This document shows positions 1 to 5,752 of a stretch of 8,816 nt of DNA, piece by piece (within the stretch, counting starts at the first letter, position 1; each line of letters opens with the position of its first letter). This DNA is from Limnohabitans sp. (GTDB taxonomy: Bacteria; Pseudomonadota; Gammaproteobacteria; Burkholderiales; Burkholderiaceae_C). The DNA lies in contig SHXP01000080.1 in NCBI GenBank assembly GCA_009693225.1, positions 1-8,816 of the forward strand. The letters are read 5' to 3'. Made by a program: the position numbers and the translations under genes. The notes beneath the pieces were generated by a model that worked only from the letters and a program-made list of their open reading frames with translations, made no database searches and had not been told where the DNA came from.

Positions 1-183
1 GCCCTCCGTGTCCGCGCTTGACGGCACTTCGCCCAGCCAGACCAGGCCCAGAGTTTCACGCGCGCCGAACGGAACCCGGACCAGGGTGCCGGGCGAGAGC
101 AAATGCTCACTCAGATAGACCAATGGACCGTTCAGCCGGCTGTAAGCCGGGGTGGATACTTGAATCAGCAATTTATGCCGCAT
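1..183 (-). CDS. priA: Primosomal protein N' (PriA helicase), N-terminal fragment
   Basis: PriA is the 3'-to-5' superfamily-2 helicase that recognises stalled or broken replication forks and reloads the replisome. Only the first 61 codons lie in the window; the reading frame stays open to base 1, so the gene is cut by the window edge and is not truncated biologically. The visible part reads as the N-terminal 3'-DNA-end-binding domain: a short hydrophobic strand (LLIQVSTP), then LVYLSEHLLSPGTLVRVPFG, the family's 'G-x-x-V-x-V-PFG-x-R' turn, followed by LGLVW. The ATG at 181-183 is the first start after an in-frame TAA four codons upstream. An AAGGG stretch just before it is a weak ribosome-binding site. 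hemE lies 329 bp upstream on the same strand, a neighbour order I associate with Comamonadaceae. The helicase motifs are outside the window, so the name rests on the N-terminus and the context. Confidence 0.8.
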   Translation of the reverse strand, partial: MRHKLLIQVSTPAYSRLNGPLVYLSEHLLSPGTLVRVPFGARETLGLVWLGEVPSSADTEG

Positions 184-225
184 GTCAAGCCCTTAGTTGC
201 GCAGTGTTATTCAGGTAAAACTTCA

Positions 226-253
226 CTTATCCGCCTAAGTGGTTGATTGACAA
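226..253 (-). promoter_or_regulatory. Possible priA promoter
   Basis: Read on the minus strand, TTGTCA (5/6 match to the -35 consensus, at 248-253) is followed after 16 bases by GATAAG (4/6 match to -10, at 226-231). This would place transcription start about 35 bases before the priA ATG. It sits in AT-rich DNA that contains no gene. The -10 is imperfect, so this is a candidate only. Confidence 0.35.
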
Positions 254-279
254 GGACTTTGAGACTCATCCAGAATTTC

Positions 280-288
280 TGTGGATAA
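280..288 (-). promoter_or_regulatory. Perfect DnaA-box 9-mer upstream of priA
   Basis: The minus strand reads TTATCCACA, an exact copy of the strong DnaA-box consensus. It lies 27 bases upstream of the proposed priA -35 element and about 97 bases before the priA start codon. A partial copy, TTATCCGCC with two mismatches, lies on the opposite strand at 228-236 and overlaps the proposed -10. DnaA is both replication initiator and transcription regulator, so control of priA by DnaA is possible but is inference. A single 9-mer also occurs by chance. Confidence 0.45.
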
Positions 289-512
289 CTTTGTTGACAG
301 CTTGCCATACTGAGGTTGAAAGCCAGATAAATCAAGGATTTAAACACAATGCCCGAAAACTCGGCATCCGGATCATCTGTTCAAAATCAAGGACTTACTA
401 AAAAACTGAGGTCATCTTAAATAACTTCAAGATGTAAGCAGTTGGTTTAGGGGTAGATGGAATTTTGTGCATAAGTTAGTTGCCCTGAGAACTGACGGTG
501 GATATTTACCCG

Positions 513-1625
513 TCAATCTGTCAGCTTTCTCATGGCTTTGGAATGCTTGTGCACCGCGTCTACCAGGGCGTTGACGTGTTCAGGCGGCGTGAACTGGCTG
601 ATGCCATGGCCCAGGTTAAAAATATGGGTGGGGCCGCTGATGGACGCGTCGGTATGCGGTTTGCCGAAACTGGCCAGCACACGGTGTACCTCAGCGGCAA
701 TCTGGTCTGGCGGCGCAAACAAAATATTGGGATCGATATTGCCTTGCAGTGCCTTGCCCGGACCGCCCGGCTGGCCGCCGACCAGCTGGCGCGCCGTGCC
801 CAGATTCATGGTCCAGTCCAGGCCGAGTACCTCGCAGTCCAGGTGCTTCATCTCGGGCAGCCACAAACCGCCGCCTTTGGTGAACACGATGCGCGGGATG
901 ATATTGCCTTCATTGCTGCGTTTGAGTTTCGCCAGCACCCGTTCGGTATAGGCCAGGCTGAATTGTTGGAATGCGCCGTCAGCCAGCACGCCGCCCCAGC
1001 TGTCAAACACCATCACGGCCTGGGCGCCGGAGTCGATTTGCGCATTCAAATAAGCGGCGACTGAATCGGCATTGACCGCCAGTATGCGGTGCATCAGATC
1101 GGGGCGGCTGTACATCAGTGATTTGATCAGGCGGTAATCGTCAGAGCCGCCGCCTTCCACCATGTAACAGGCCAGGGTCCAAGGACTGCCGGAGAAGCCG
1201 ATCAGCGGCACCCGGCCGTTCAAGGCTTTGCGGATGGACGTGACGGCGTCAAACACGTATTGCAGCTTGTGCATGTCCGGCACGGCCAAAGCAGCCACGG
1301 CGGCTTCGTCGCGCACGACTTTCTCGAACCTGGGCCCTTCGCCCTGGGCAAAACTCAGTCCCAGTCCCATGGCATCGGGCACGGTGAGGATGTCCGAGAA
1401 CAAGATGGCGGCGTCCAGCGCATAACGGTCCAGCGGTTGCAGTGTGACCTCGGTGGCGTAGTGCACATTGGTGGCCAGTCCCATGAAACTGCCGGCCTTG
1501 GCGCGGGTGGCGCAGTATTCGGACAGGTACCTGCCGGCCTGGCGCATCAGCCAGACGGGGGTGTGATCGGTGGCCTGACGCAGGCAGGCTTTGAGGAAGC
1601 TGTCGTTGAGTAAAGAGGTAGTCAT
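513..1625 (-). CDS. hemE: Uroporphyrinogen decarboxylase
   Basis: This cytosolic enzyme removes the four acetate carboxyl groups of uroporphyrinogen III to give coproporphyrinogen III, a step of heme synthesis. The 370-residue protein covers the whole (beta/alpha)8 barrel; E. coli HemE has about 354 residues. Visible signatures are PVWLMRQAGR at 23-32, whose arginines bind substrate carboxylates, FSDIL with the presumed catalytic Asp78, GFSGSPWTLACYMVEGGG at 143-160 including Tyr154, and FNLGHGI with His340. Two prolines that are normally near-invariant are changed: Ser35 in LSEY (usually LPEY) and Ala69 in RYALDAA (usually RYPLDAA or RFPLDAA). The ATG at 1623-1625 is the only start after an in-frame TAG eight codons upstream. 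No Shine-Dalgarno sequence precedes it, but the stop of a 20-codon ORF overlaps it. priA follows on the same strand. All catalytic residues are present, so it is probably functional. Confidence 0.97.
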   Translation of the reverse strand: MTTSLLNDSFLKACLRQATDHTPVWLMRQAGRYLSEYCATRAKAGSFMGLATNVHYATEVTLQPLDRYALDAAILFSDILTVPDAMGLGLSFAQGEGPRFEKVVRDEAAVAALAVPDMHKLQYVFDAVTSIRKALNGRVPLIGFSGSPWTLACYMVEGGGSDDYRLIKSLMYSRPDLMHRILAVNADSVAAYLNAQIDSGAQAVMVFDSWGGVLADGAFQQFSLAYTERVLAKLKRSNEGNIIPRIVFTKGGGLWLPEMKHLDCEVLGLDWTMNLGTARQLVGGQPGGPGKALQGNIDPNILFAPPDQIAAEVHRVLASFGKPHTDASISGPTHIFNLGHGISQFTPPEHVNALVDAVHKHSKAMRKLTD

Positions 1626-1684
1626 GCGGATATTGTGACAGGGCTAAACGGCAGCGACTCTTGGGTGTTGTCCTGAGCCGTCAT
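1622..1684 (-). CDS. Possible 20-residue leader peptide overlapping the hemE start
   Basis: An ATG-started frame of 20 codons encodes MTAQDNTQESLPFSPVTISA. Its TGA stop overlaps the hemE ATG in an ATGA arrangement, the classic geometry for translational coupling. hemE has no visible ribosome-binding site of its own, which fits coupling. Against it, the small ORF also lacks a good Shine-Dalgarno sequence (only an A-rich AAAAAG and a distant AGGA), and short ORFs arise by chance. The peptide has no runs of any one amino acid that would suggest attenuation. I do not recognise it. Confidence 0.25.
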   Translation of the reverse strand: MTAQDNTQESLPFSPVTISA

Positions 1685-1943
1685 GGCAAACTTTTTGAGG
1701 GTTCCTGCGATTTATAAGACACGCTTTGGCCGACCCATCCGGTGAGATTTTTTCTGCATTGGCGCGCAGCGGTAGTGAGCGGCGACCGTCCCGGCATGGC
1801 GTGAACACCGCTCTTCAGCAGAGACACCTATGACCGAACAGGCCTGCTTGAACAACTCATTGAAAAAAGCGATTGGTTCGGGTACTACAGCAAAAGAGCA
1901 GCAACTCGCAGCTTGGCGGTCAGCCCTCAGCGGCCGGGCGTTC
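1626..1943. other. hemE-dsbD intergenic region, content unexplained
   Basis: This 318-bp gap separates two minus-strand genes. It contains the small hemE leader ORF at 1622-1684 and, on the minus strand, a TATAAA at 1711-1716 that could be a -10 element for hemE, but without a good -35. Both strands carry short open frames through 1712-1943. On the plus strand, an ATG at 1830 opens 52 codons ending at 1988, inside dsbD. On the minus strand, a frame ends at TAA 1712-1714 with the basic tail KKSHRMGRPKRVL. Neither resembles a family I know. Candidate secondary structure is GAGCGG...CCGCTC around 1777-1814. No intrinsic terminator for dsbD is visible. Confidence 0.5.
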
Positions 1944-4088
1944 TTAGATTGGCGCGAGTGCTTTGAGCACCACTTCAGGCGTGAGTAACTCCGGCAACAC
2001 CTGCGCCGGCTTGCCGGGAGCCTGCAACACATAGACCGGCACGCCGCTGCGTCCCAGCGCTGTCAACGCCTGACTGATGGCCGGGTCACGCTGGGTCCAG
2101 TCGGCTTGCAACAGCAACACATGTTTGTCTGCAAAGGCTTGCAACACCTGAGCGTCCCGCAAAGTGGTTTGTTTGTTCACCTGACAGGTGACGCACCAGG
2201 CCGCCGTGAAATCGATGAAAACCGGTTGGCCGTCCTGCATGGCTTTGCTGACCCGCTCCTCAGACCAGGCTTGCCACCTGGCGTCACTGACGAGCGGGTT
2301 GCTGTCCGCGCCCACAGATGACAGCCACATCGGTTGCGCCATCCATAGCAAGCCCGCCAGACAAGCGGCAAACAGCACACGCACCCAGATGGCCAGACGG
2401 CCGGACAAGCACAGCGACCAGGCCAATCCGCTCAAAAACACCAGTGCCGCCAGCAATACCGTGGTGGCGTCCGTACCGGTTTGTTTGGCAAACACCCACA
2501 GCAGCCAGACCACGGTCAGCAACATCGGAAAAGCCAGGGCCCGGCGCAGCACCGCCATCCATGCGCCCGGTCGCGGTAACCAGTGCGCTGTAGCAGGCAG
2601 CCAGGCACTCAGCGTAAACGGCAGGGCCAGGCCGCTGCCCAGGCACACAAAAATCAATATGCCCTGCCATGCCGGCAGAGTGAAAGCAATGCCGACAGAT
2701 GCACCCATGAAAGGCGCGGTGCACGGTGCGGCCACTACCACGGCCAGCACGCCGGAGAGAAAAGCATCGGCCAGCGGATGTGCAGCCATTTGTACGGCCA
2801 GGCTGGAGGTCCAGTTGCCGCGCAATTCCAGCAGGCCCGCCAGGTTCAATGCGATCAATGTGAACAGCAGCGCCAAAGCCGCTACCAGCCACGGCGATTG
2901 CAGCTGAAAGCCCCAGCCCAATTGGCCGCCAGCGGCGCGCAAGCCCATGACCAGCAGCGCCAGCGCTAGCATGCTGAGCAAAACGCCTGCTGCATATGCC
3001 GTGCCGATGCCGCGCCTTTGTGCCACGCTGACCGGGGCCTTGCTCAGCGACAAGACTTTGATGGCCAGCACCGGCAACACACATGGCATCAGGTTCAGCA
3101 GCAGGCCGCCGACAAAGGCGCCGAGCAAGGCGCTGACCAAGGCCGCAAAGCTCACGGATGATGGCGCCGGCAAGGTCTGAGGCCGCACAACAGGCGAAGC
3201 CGCAGGGCTTGTTTCTGCGGGCCAGTTGCCTTGAATATGCAGGCTCACTCGCCAGGACCTCGGGGGTGAACTGCTGTCGTCGATCAAAAGCAAACCGATC
3301 TCATCGGGTTCGCTGCCGCGCGTGCGGTGCTGCGCAGCGTTCATTTGCCAGACGCCGTTATGCCATGTACCGCCGCCGCTCATGCCCAGTCCGCTGGCCA
3401 GCACCTCAGGCGATTCGGCAAAGGCTTTCAAGGCATGGCCGTGCACATCTTCGGGCAATCCCTGTATGCGCAGCTCCAGCCCTTGTGCCGTCAACTGAGC
3501 GTTTTGTGTGGGGGGCGACAAGGCCAGGGGTTGCAATGACAGCAGTTGTTCGAATGCCGGCCCGTGATCGGTAATGCTTGCAGCAGCAGGCAGTTTCAAT
3601 ACAAATTGCCCGGATTGCGGGATACATTCCTGCTTGCAGACCAGCCAGTCGGCCTGCAGCCTGACTTCTGCGGCGCCGGGCTTGAATGCTTTAGTGACTT
3701 GCACCGGTACCGCCAGCAGCACCGTGTTTTCAAAACCGTGGTTGACCATGTCGCCGACCGGAATCATGCGCGGCGGCGGCCACAGGGTGTCTGCGGCTTG
3801 CATGCCGGCGGGCAATTGCCAACTGAGCTGGGTAGCCAGCCCGCTGTCACCCGGGTTGCGCCAATACGTATGCCAGCCGGGCTGGTGCTGCAATTGCACG
3901 CCCAGCCACAGCGGCTGACCGGGCTGCACGCCTTGCGGCGCGTGCGCCATCAATTCGGCGCGCACTTGAGGCGTGGTCACCACGGCAGGGGCAGGGACTT
4001 GAGCCAGTCCGCCGGCGCAGCTCAAAAGCAAAACCAGCGCTGATAAAACTTGGGTTGAGGTCGACGTCACAGTAGGCATGCAGCCCAT
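1944..4088 (-). CDS. dsbD: DsbD/ScsB-type thiol:disulfide interchange protein
   Basis: This inner-membrane protein moves reducing power from cytoplasmic thioredoxin to periplasmic thiol partners. From the ATG at 4086-4088 it has 714 residues, longer than E. coli DsbD (about 565) and in the range of ScsB-like members. Order of parts: hydrophobic signal segment at about 14-29; periplasmic N-terminal region with the cysteine pair CKQEC at 151-155; a membrane core of about eight helices, roughly 318-590, with Cys336 in LMPCVLPVLAIKVL and Cys456 in VAAPCTAPFMG; and a C-terminal periplasmic thioredoxin domain with WCVTC (Cys632 and Cys635). All three redox pairs are intact. The start is uncertain: a TTG at 4095-4097 and an ATG at 4077-4079 are alternatives, and none has a clear ribosome-binding site. 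The signal peptide lacks basic residues near its start. It could equally be called scsB; no scsC or dsbC neighbour shows its partner. Confidence 0.9.
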   Translation of the reverse strand: MGCMPTVTSTSTQVLSALVLLLSCAGGLAQVPAPAVVTTPQVRAELMAHAPQGVQPGQPLWLGVQLQHQPGWHTYWRNPGDSGLATQLSWQLPAGMQAADTLWPPPRMIPVGDMVNHGFENTVLLAVPVQVTKAFKPGAAEVRLQADWLVCKQECIPQSGQFVLKLPAAASITDHGPAFEQLLSLQPLALSPPTQNAQLTAQGLELRIQGLPEDVHGHALKAFAESPEVLASGLGMSGGGTWHNGVWQMNAAQHRTRGSEPDEIGLLLIDDSSSPPRSWRVSLHIQGNWPAETSPAASPVVRPQTLPAPSSVSFAALVSALLGAFVGGLLLNLMPCVLPVLAIKVLSLSKAPVSVAQRRGIGTAYAAGVLLSMLALALLVMGLRAAGGQLGWGFQLQSPWLVAALALLFTLIALNLAGLLELRGNWTSSLAVQMAAHPLADAFLSGVLAVVVAAPCTAPFMGASVGIAFTLPAWQGILIFVCLGSGLALPFTLSAWLPATAHWLPRPGAWMAVLRRALAFPMLLTVVWLLWVFAKQTGTDATTVLLAALVFLSGLAWSLCLSGRLAIWVRVLFAACLAGLLWMAQPMWLSSVGADSNPLVSDARWQAWSEERVSKAMQDGQPVFIDFTAAWCVTCQVNKQTTLRDAQVLQAFADKHVLLLQADWTQRDPAISQALTALGRSGVPVYVLQAPGKPAQVLPELLTPEVVLKALAPI

Positions 4089-4106
4089 GTTACCCAAGCG
4101 CTTAAG
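4089..4106. promoter_or_regulatory. 18-bp divergent start region with AAGCGCTT palindrome
   Basis: The start codons of dsbD (minus) and the creatininase-family gene (plus) lie only 18 bases apart. The gap contains the perfect 8-bp palindrome AAGCGCTT at 4096-4103. Promoters for both genes must therefore lie inside the opposite gene. An operator role for the palindrome is speculative. Confidence 0.3.
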
Positions 4107-4910
4107 ATGTCGAGCATGAAGGTATTATCGCGTTACTGGGCTGATTGCGTCAGCACCGATTTTTCTGAGATTGATCCCTTGCGCACGGTGGCTGTGTTGC
4201 CCCTGGGCGCGACCGAGCAGCACGGGCCGCACCTGCCGCTGTCAGTGGATACCGATCTGGTCAATGCCATGCTGGGGGCCGCCTTGCCGCATTTGCAAGA
4301 CAGCGACCCGGTGCTGGTCTTGCCCGCCCAGAGCGTGGGTTTGAGCAGCGAACACCTGGCCTATGACGGCACCCTCAGTCTGTCACCGGCGCACCTCATT
4401 TCACTATGGTGCGATATCAGCGAAGGCGTGGCGCGCACCGGCATCAAAAAACTGTTGATGTTCAATGCGCATGGCGGCAACACCGGTTTGATGGATGTGG
4501 TGGCGCGTGAATTGCGCGGACACGGCGGCCTGACCGTTTTCTCCTGCAACTGGTACCAACTGCCATTGGGGGCAGCCTGGGAGGCATTCGGCGCGCACGA
4601 GCAACGCTTCGGGGTGCACGGGGGAGACATCGAAACCTCGCTGATGTTGGCGATTGCGCCGCACAAGGTACGCATGGAAGAAGCGCAACATTTCGCTTCT
4701 GCATCCGAAGACCGCTCCGCACGCTTCAAGCTGCTGGGTGACGGTAAAAGCGCCAAGCTGGGCTGGCATATGCAGGACTACAACCCTCACGGTGCGGCCG
4801 GCAACGCCGCCGCCGCCACTGCCGGCAAAGGCCACGCTTTGCTGGACGCGGCAGGCATTCAATTGGCCAGGCTTTTGCAGGAACTGGTGGCATTTGAGCC
4901 CTTGATTTGA
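4107..4910 (+). CDS. Creatininase-family metal-dependent amidohydrolase
   Basis: The 267-residue protein has the usual length of the creatininase family, cytosolic metal-dependent hydrolases of amide bonds. The family includes creatinine amidohydrolase, the mycofactocin peptidase MftE and the archaeal formylamide hydrolase ArfB. The core motif LGATEQHGPHLPLSVDTD runs from 33 to 50, with presumed metal ligands Glu37, His39 and Asp48. FNAHGGNTG at 119-127 contributes His122, and HGGDIETS at 171-178 corresponds to the family's HAGxxETS. Substrate cannot be told from sequence; the HGGN form is that of the MftE/ArfB-like majority rather than of true creatininase. The ATG at 4107 is used; ATG 4116 is an alternative, and neither has a good ribosome-binding site. 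It is the only plus-strand protein gene here, divergent from dsbD and convergent with the phosphatase gene 28 bp downstream, with no clear terminator between them. Confidence 0.88.
   Translation: MSSMKVLSRYWADCVSTDFSEIDPLRTVAVLPLGATEQHGPHLPLSVDTDLVNAMLGAALPHLQDSDPVLVLPAQSVGLSSEHLAYDGTLSLSPAHLISLWCDISEGVARTGIKKLLMFNAHGGNTGLMDVVARELRGHGGLTVFSCNWYQLPLGAAWEAFGAHEQRFGVHGGDIETSLMLAIAPHKVRMEEAQHFASASEDRSARFKLLGDGKSAKLGWHMQDYNPHGAAGNAAAATAGKGHALLDAAGIQLARLLQELVAFEPLI
4124..4153 (-). promoter_or_regulatory. Possible dsbD promoter inside the divergent gene
   Basis: On the minus strand CTGACG (4/6 match to -35, at 4148-4153) is followed after 18 bases by GATAAT (5/6 match to -10, at 4124-4129). Transcription would start near 4117, giving dsbD a leader of about 30 bases. 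The element lies within the first 16 codons of the creatininase-family gene. It was located by eye, so chance occurrence is possible. Confidence 0.35.
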
Positions 4911-4938
4911 GCCAAGTGCTGAGAGCTGACGGGCTGAA

Positions 4939-5610
4939 TCAGGTGAATGTCACCCAATCGCTGTAAGGCGCGGTGTCCAGGTGATTCAGCGTGTTGAAGC
5001 TGACCAGCGTGGTGCGTTTGGGGTTGTAAACACATTCACTGACTGCGGTATTGCGCATCCGCATATTGAGTTCAATCGTGCTTTCAGGCGGCGTGTTCAG
5101 CAGGCTTCCCACCGCGGTGGCTATCGGCCCGCCGCTGGAGACGACCAGTACATTGCCGCTGTGCTGCTGACGGATATGCGCCAGCGCGTCTTTGACCCCC
5201 TGCACAAAATCGACAAACATTGGCATGCCTGCGGGTTGTGTGCGCGCGTGCATCCATTCCTGCAGGCCTTTTCGTAACAGGCCGAAATGGGGTTTGTACA
5301 ACTCGGGTGTCGTGGGTTTGGCCAGCGGCCCGGGGTGAATGCTGTGCAACACCGCTTCGCTGTCGTACTCATTGAGACCCGGCCAGACCAGCGGCTGCAA
5401 TTGCGTGTTCTGTAAGCCTTGTTGAATGCCTTCCCAGGTCTGGCGATGCCGTTTCAAGCTGCCGGTGAGCACCGCTTCAAACACCATTCCCCGTTCGTGC
5501 CAGTATTCACCGAGTCGAATGCTTTGTTTCAGGCCCAGCGCCGACAACTGGTCGTAATCATCTGCACCGAATGAGGCCTGCCCGTGGCGCACTAAATAAA
5601 GATTTCCCAT
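4939..5610 (-). CDS. Histidine phosphatase superfamily protein (phosphoglycerate-mutase-like)
   Basis: The 223-residue protein begins MGNLYLVRHGQASFG, placing the phospho-accepting histidine at His9 with Arg8. SLKRHRQT (Arg54) matches the second arginine region and NEYD (Glu81) the acid residue. The block that normally reads VSHGGxI, carrying the second catalytic histidine, is VVSSGGPIAT here, with Ser159 in its place. I believe such S-for-H forms occur in other proteobacterial members, so it may be a subgroup trait rather than decay. The protein could be a weak phosphatase, or could bind phosphorylated ligands without normal turnover; the substrate is unknown. The ATG at 5608-5610 is chosen because the family motif starts immediately after it; an upstream TTG would add 11 unrelated residues. 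No Shine-Dalgarno sequence is visible. It lies 142 bp downstream of the PhzF-family gene, probably with its own promoter. Confidence 0.88.
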   Translation of the reverse strand: MGNLYLVRHGQASFGADDYDQLSALGLKQSIRLGEYWHERGMVFEAVLTGSLKRHRQTWEGIQQGLQNTQLQPLVWPGLNEYDSEAVLHSIHPGPLAKPTTPELYKPHFGLLRKGLQEWMHARTQPAGMPMFVDFVQGVKDALAHIRQQHSGNVLVVSSGGPIATAVGSLLNTPPESTIELNMRMRNTAVSECVYNPKRTTLVSFNTLNHLDTAPYSDWVTFT

Positions 5611-5643
5611 GAGGTGGATTGTGGCCAATAAATGCGGCCGCAA

Positions 5644-5661
5644 CGGTCACGCCGGTGACCG
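5644..5661. repeat. Perfect inverted repeat (7-bp stem, 4-base loop)
   Basis: CGGTCAC at 5644-5650 and GTGACCG at 5655-5661 are exact reverse complements around GCCG. The hairpin lies 34 bases before the start of the histidine-phosphatase gene. There is no T-run on either strand, so it is not a standard intrinsic terminator. It might act as an RNA structure in the leader of that gene or as a protein-binding site. Confidence 0.5.
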
Positions 5662-5669
5662 CTACGCGC

Positions 5670-5683
5670 GCAAATGCGTTTGC
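5670..5683. repeat. Second small inverted repeat (5-bp stem)
   Basis: GCAAA at 5670-5674 and TTTGC at 5679-5683 flank TGCG. It lies nine bases from the stronger hairpin at 5644-5661, so two hairpins stand in tandem in the leader of the phosphatase gene. The stem is short and may be chance. It abuts the proposed -10 element at 5681-5686. Confidence 0.3.
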
Positions 5684-5708
5684 ATACCGCCAAGGCCTGT
5701 TATTTCAA
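5681..5708 (-). promoter_or_regulatory. Possible promoter of the histidine-phosphatase gene
   Basis: On the minus strand TTGAAA (5/6 match to -35, at 5703-5708) is followed after 16 bases by TATGCA (4/6 match to -10, at 5681-5686). Start of transcription near 5674 would give a leader of about 65 bases containing the strong hairpin. It would let this gene be expressed independently of the uup-phzF pair. Confidence 0.3.
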
Positions 5709-5752
5709 AGTGTGTGTGAAAGACGCCCGCCGATGCTTGCCACGAACCGTCG

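Larger units (their letters stand above)
184..512. other. AT-rich hemE-priA intergenic region
   Basis: These 329 bases hold no convincing ORF on either strand and are clearly richer in A+T than the flanking genes. Apart from the DnaA box and the possible priA promoter, I see an 8-bp palindrome ATCCGGAT at 366-373, a weak hairpin CATCTT/AAGATG at 413-418 and 429-434, and a 6-bp pair TGACGG (493-498) / CCGTCA (510-515) that overlaps the hemE stop codon. None is followed by a T-run on the minus strand, so no intrinsic terminator for hemE can be named. Hidden small RNA genes cannot be excluded. Confidence 0.6.

Noticed and set aside
184..512. hemE-priA gap as a replication origin
   Set aside because: There is only one exact DnaA box and one poor one, no cluster and no dnaA/dnaN neighbour; a regulatory site is the more modest reading.
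493..515. TGACGG/CCGTCA hairpin at the hemE stop as terminator
   Set aside because: The stem is six bp with an 11-base loop, includes the stop codon, and has no T-run after it on the minus strand.
498..1064. 188-codon plus-strand open frame opposite hemE
   Set aside because: It is a shadow of hemE: it lies wholly antisense to a conserved gene, and its translation resembles no family.
1830..1988. 52-codon plus-strand ORF as a real gene
   Set aside because: It has only a poor ribosome-binding site, runs into the end of dsbD antisense, and matches nothing known to me; it is kept only as part of the unexplained gap.
2284..3084. 266-codon minus-strand frame inside dsbD
   Set aside because: It is the alternative frame of the dsbD membrane core; its Gly/Arg-rich text is typical of frame-shifted reading.
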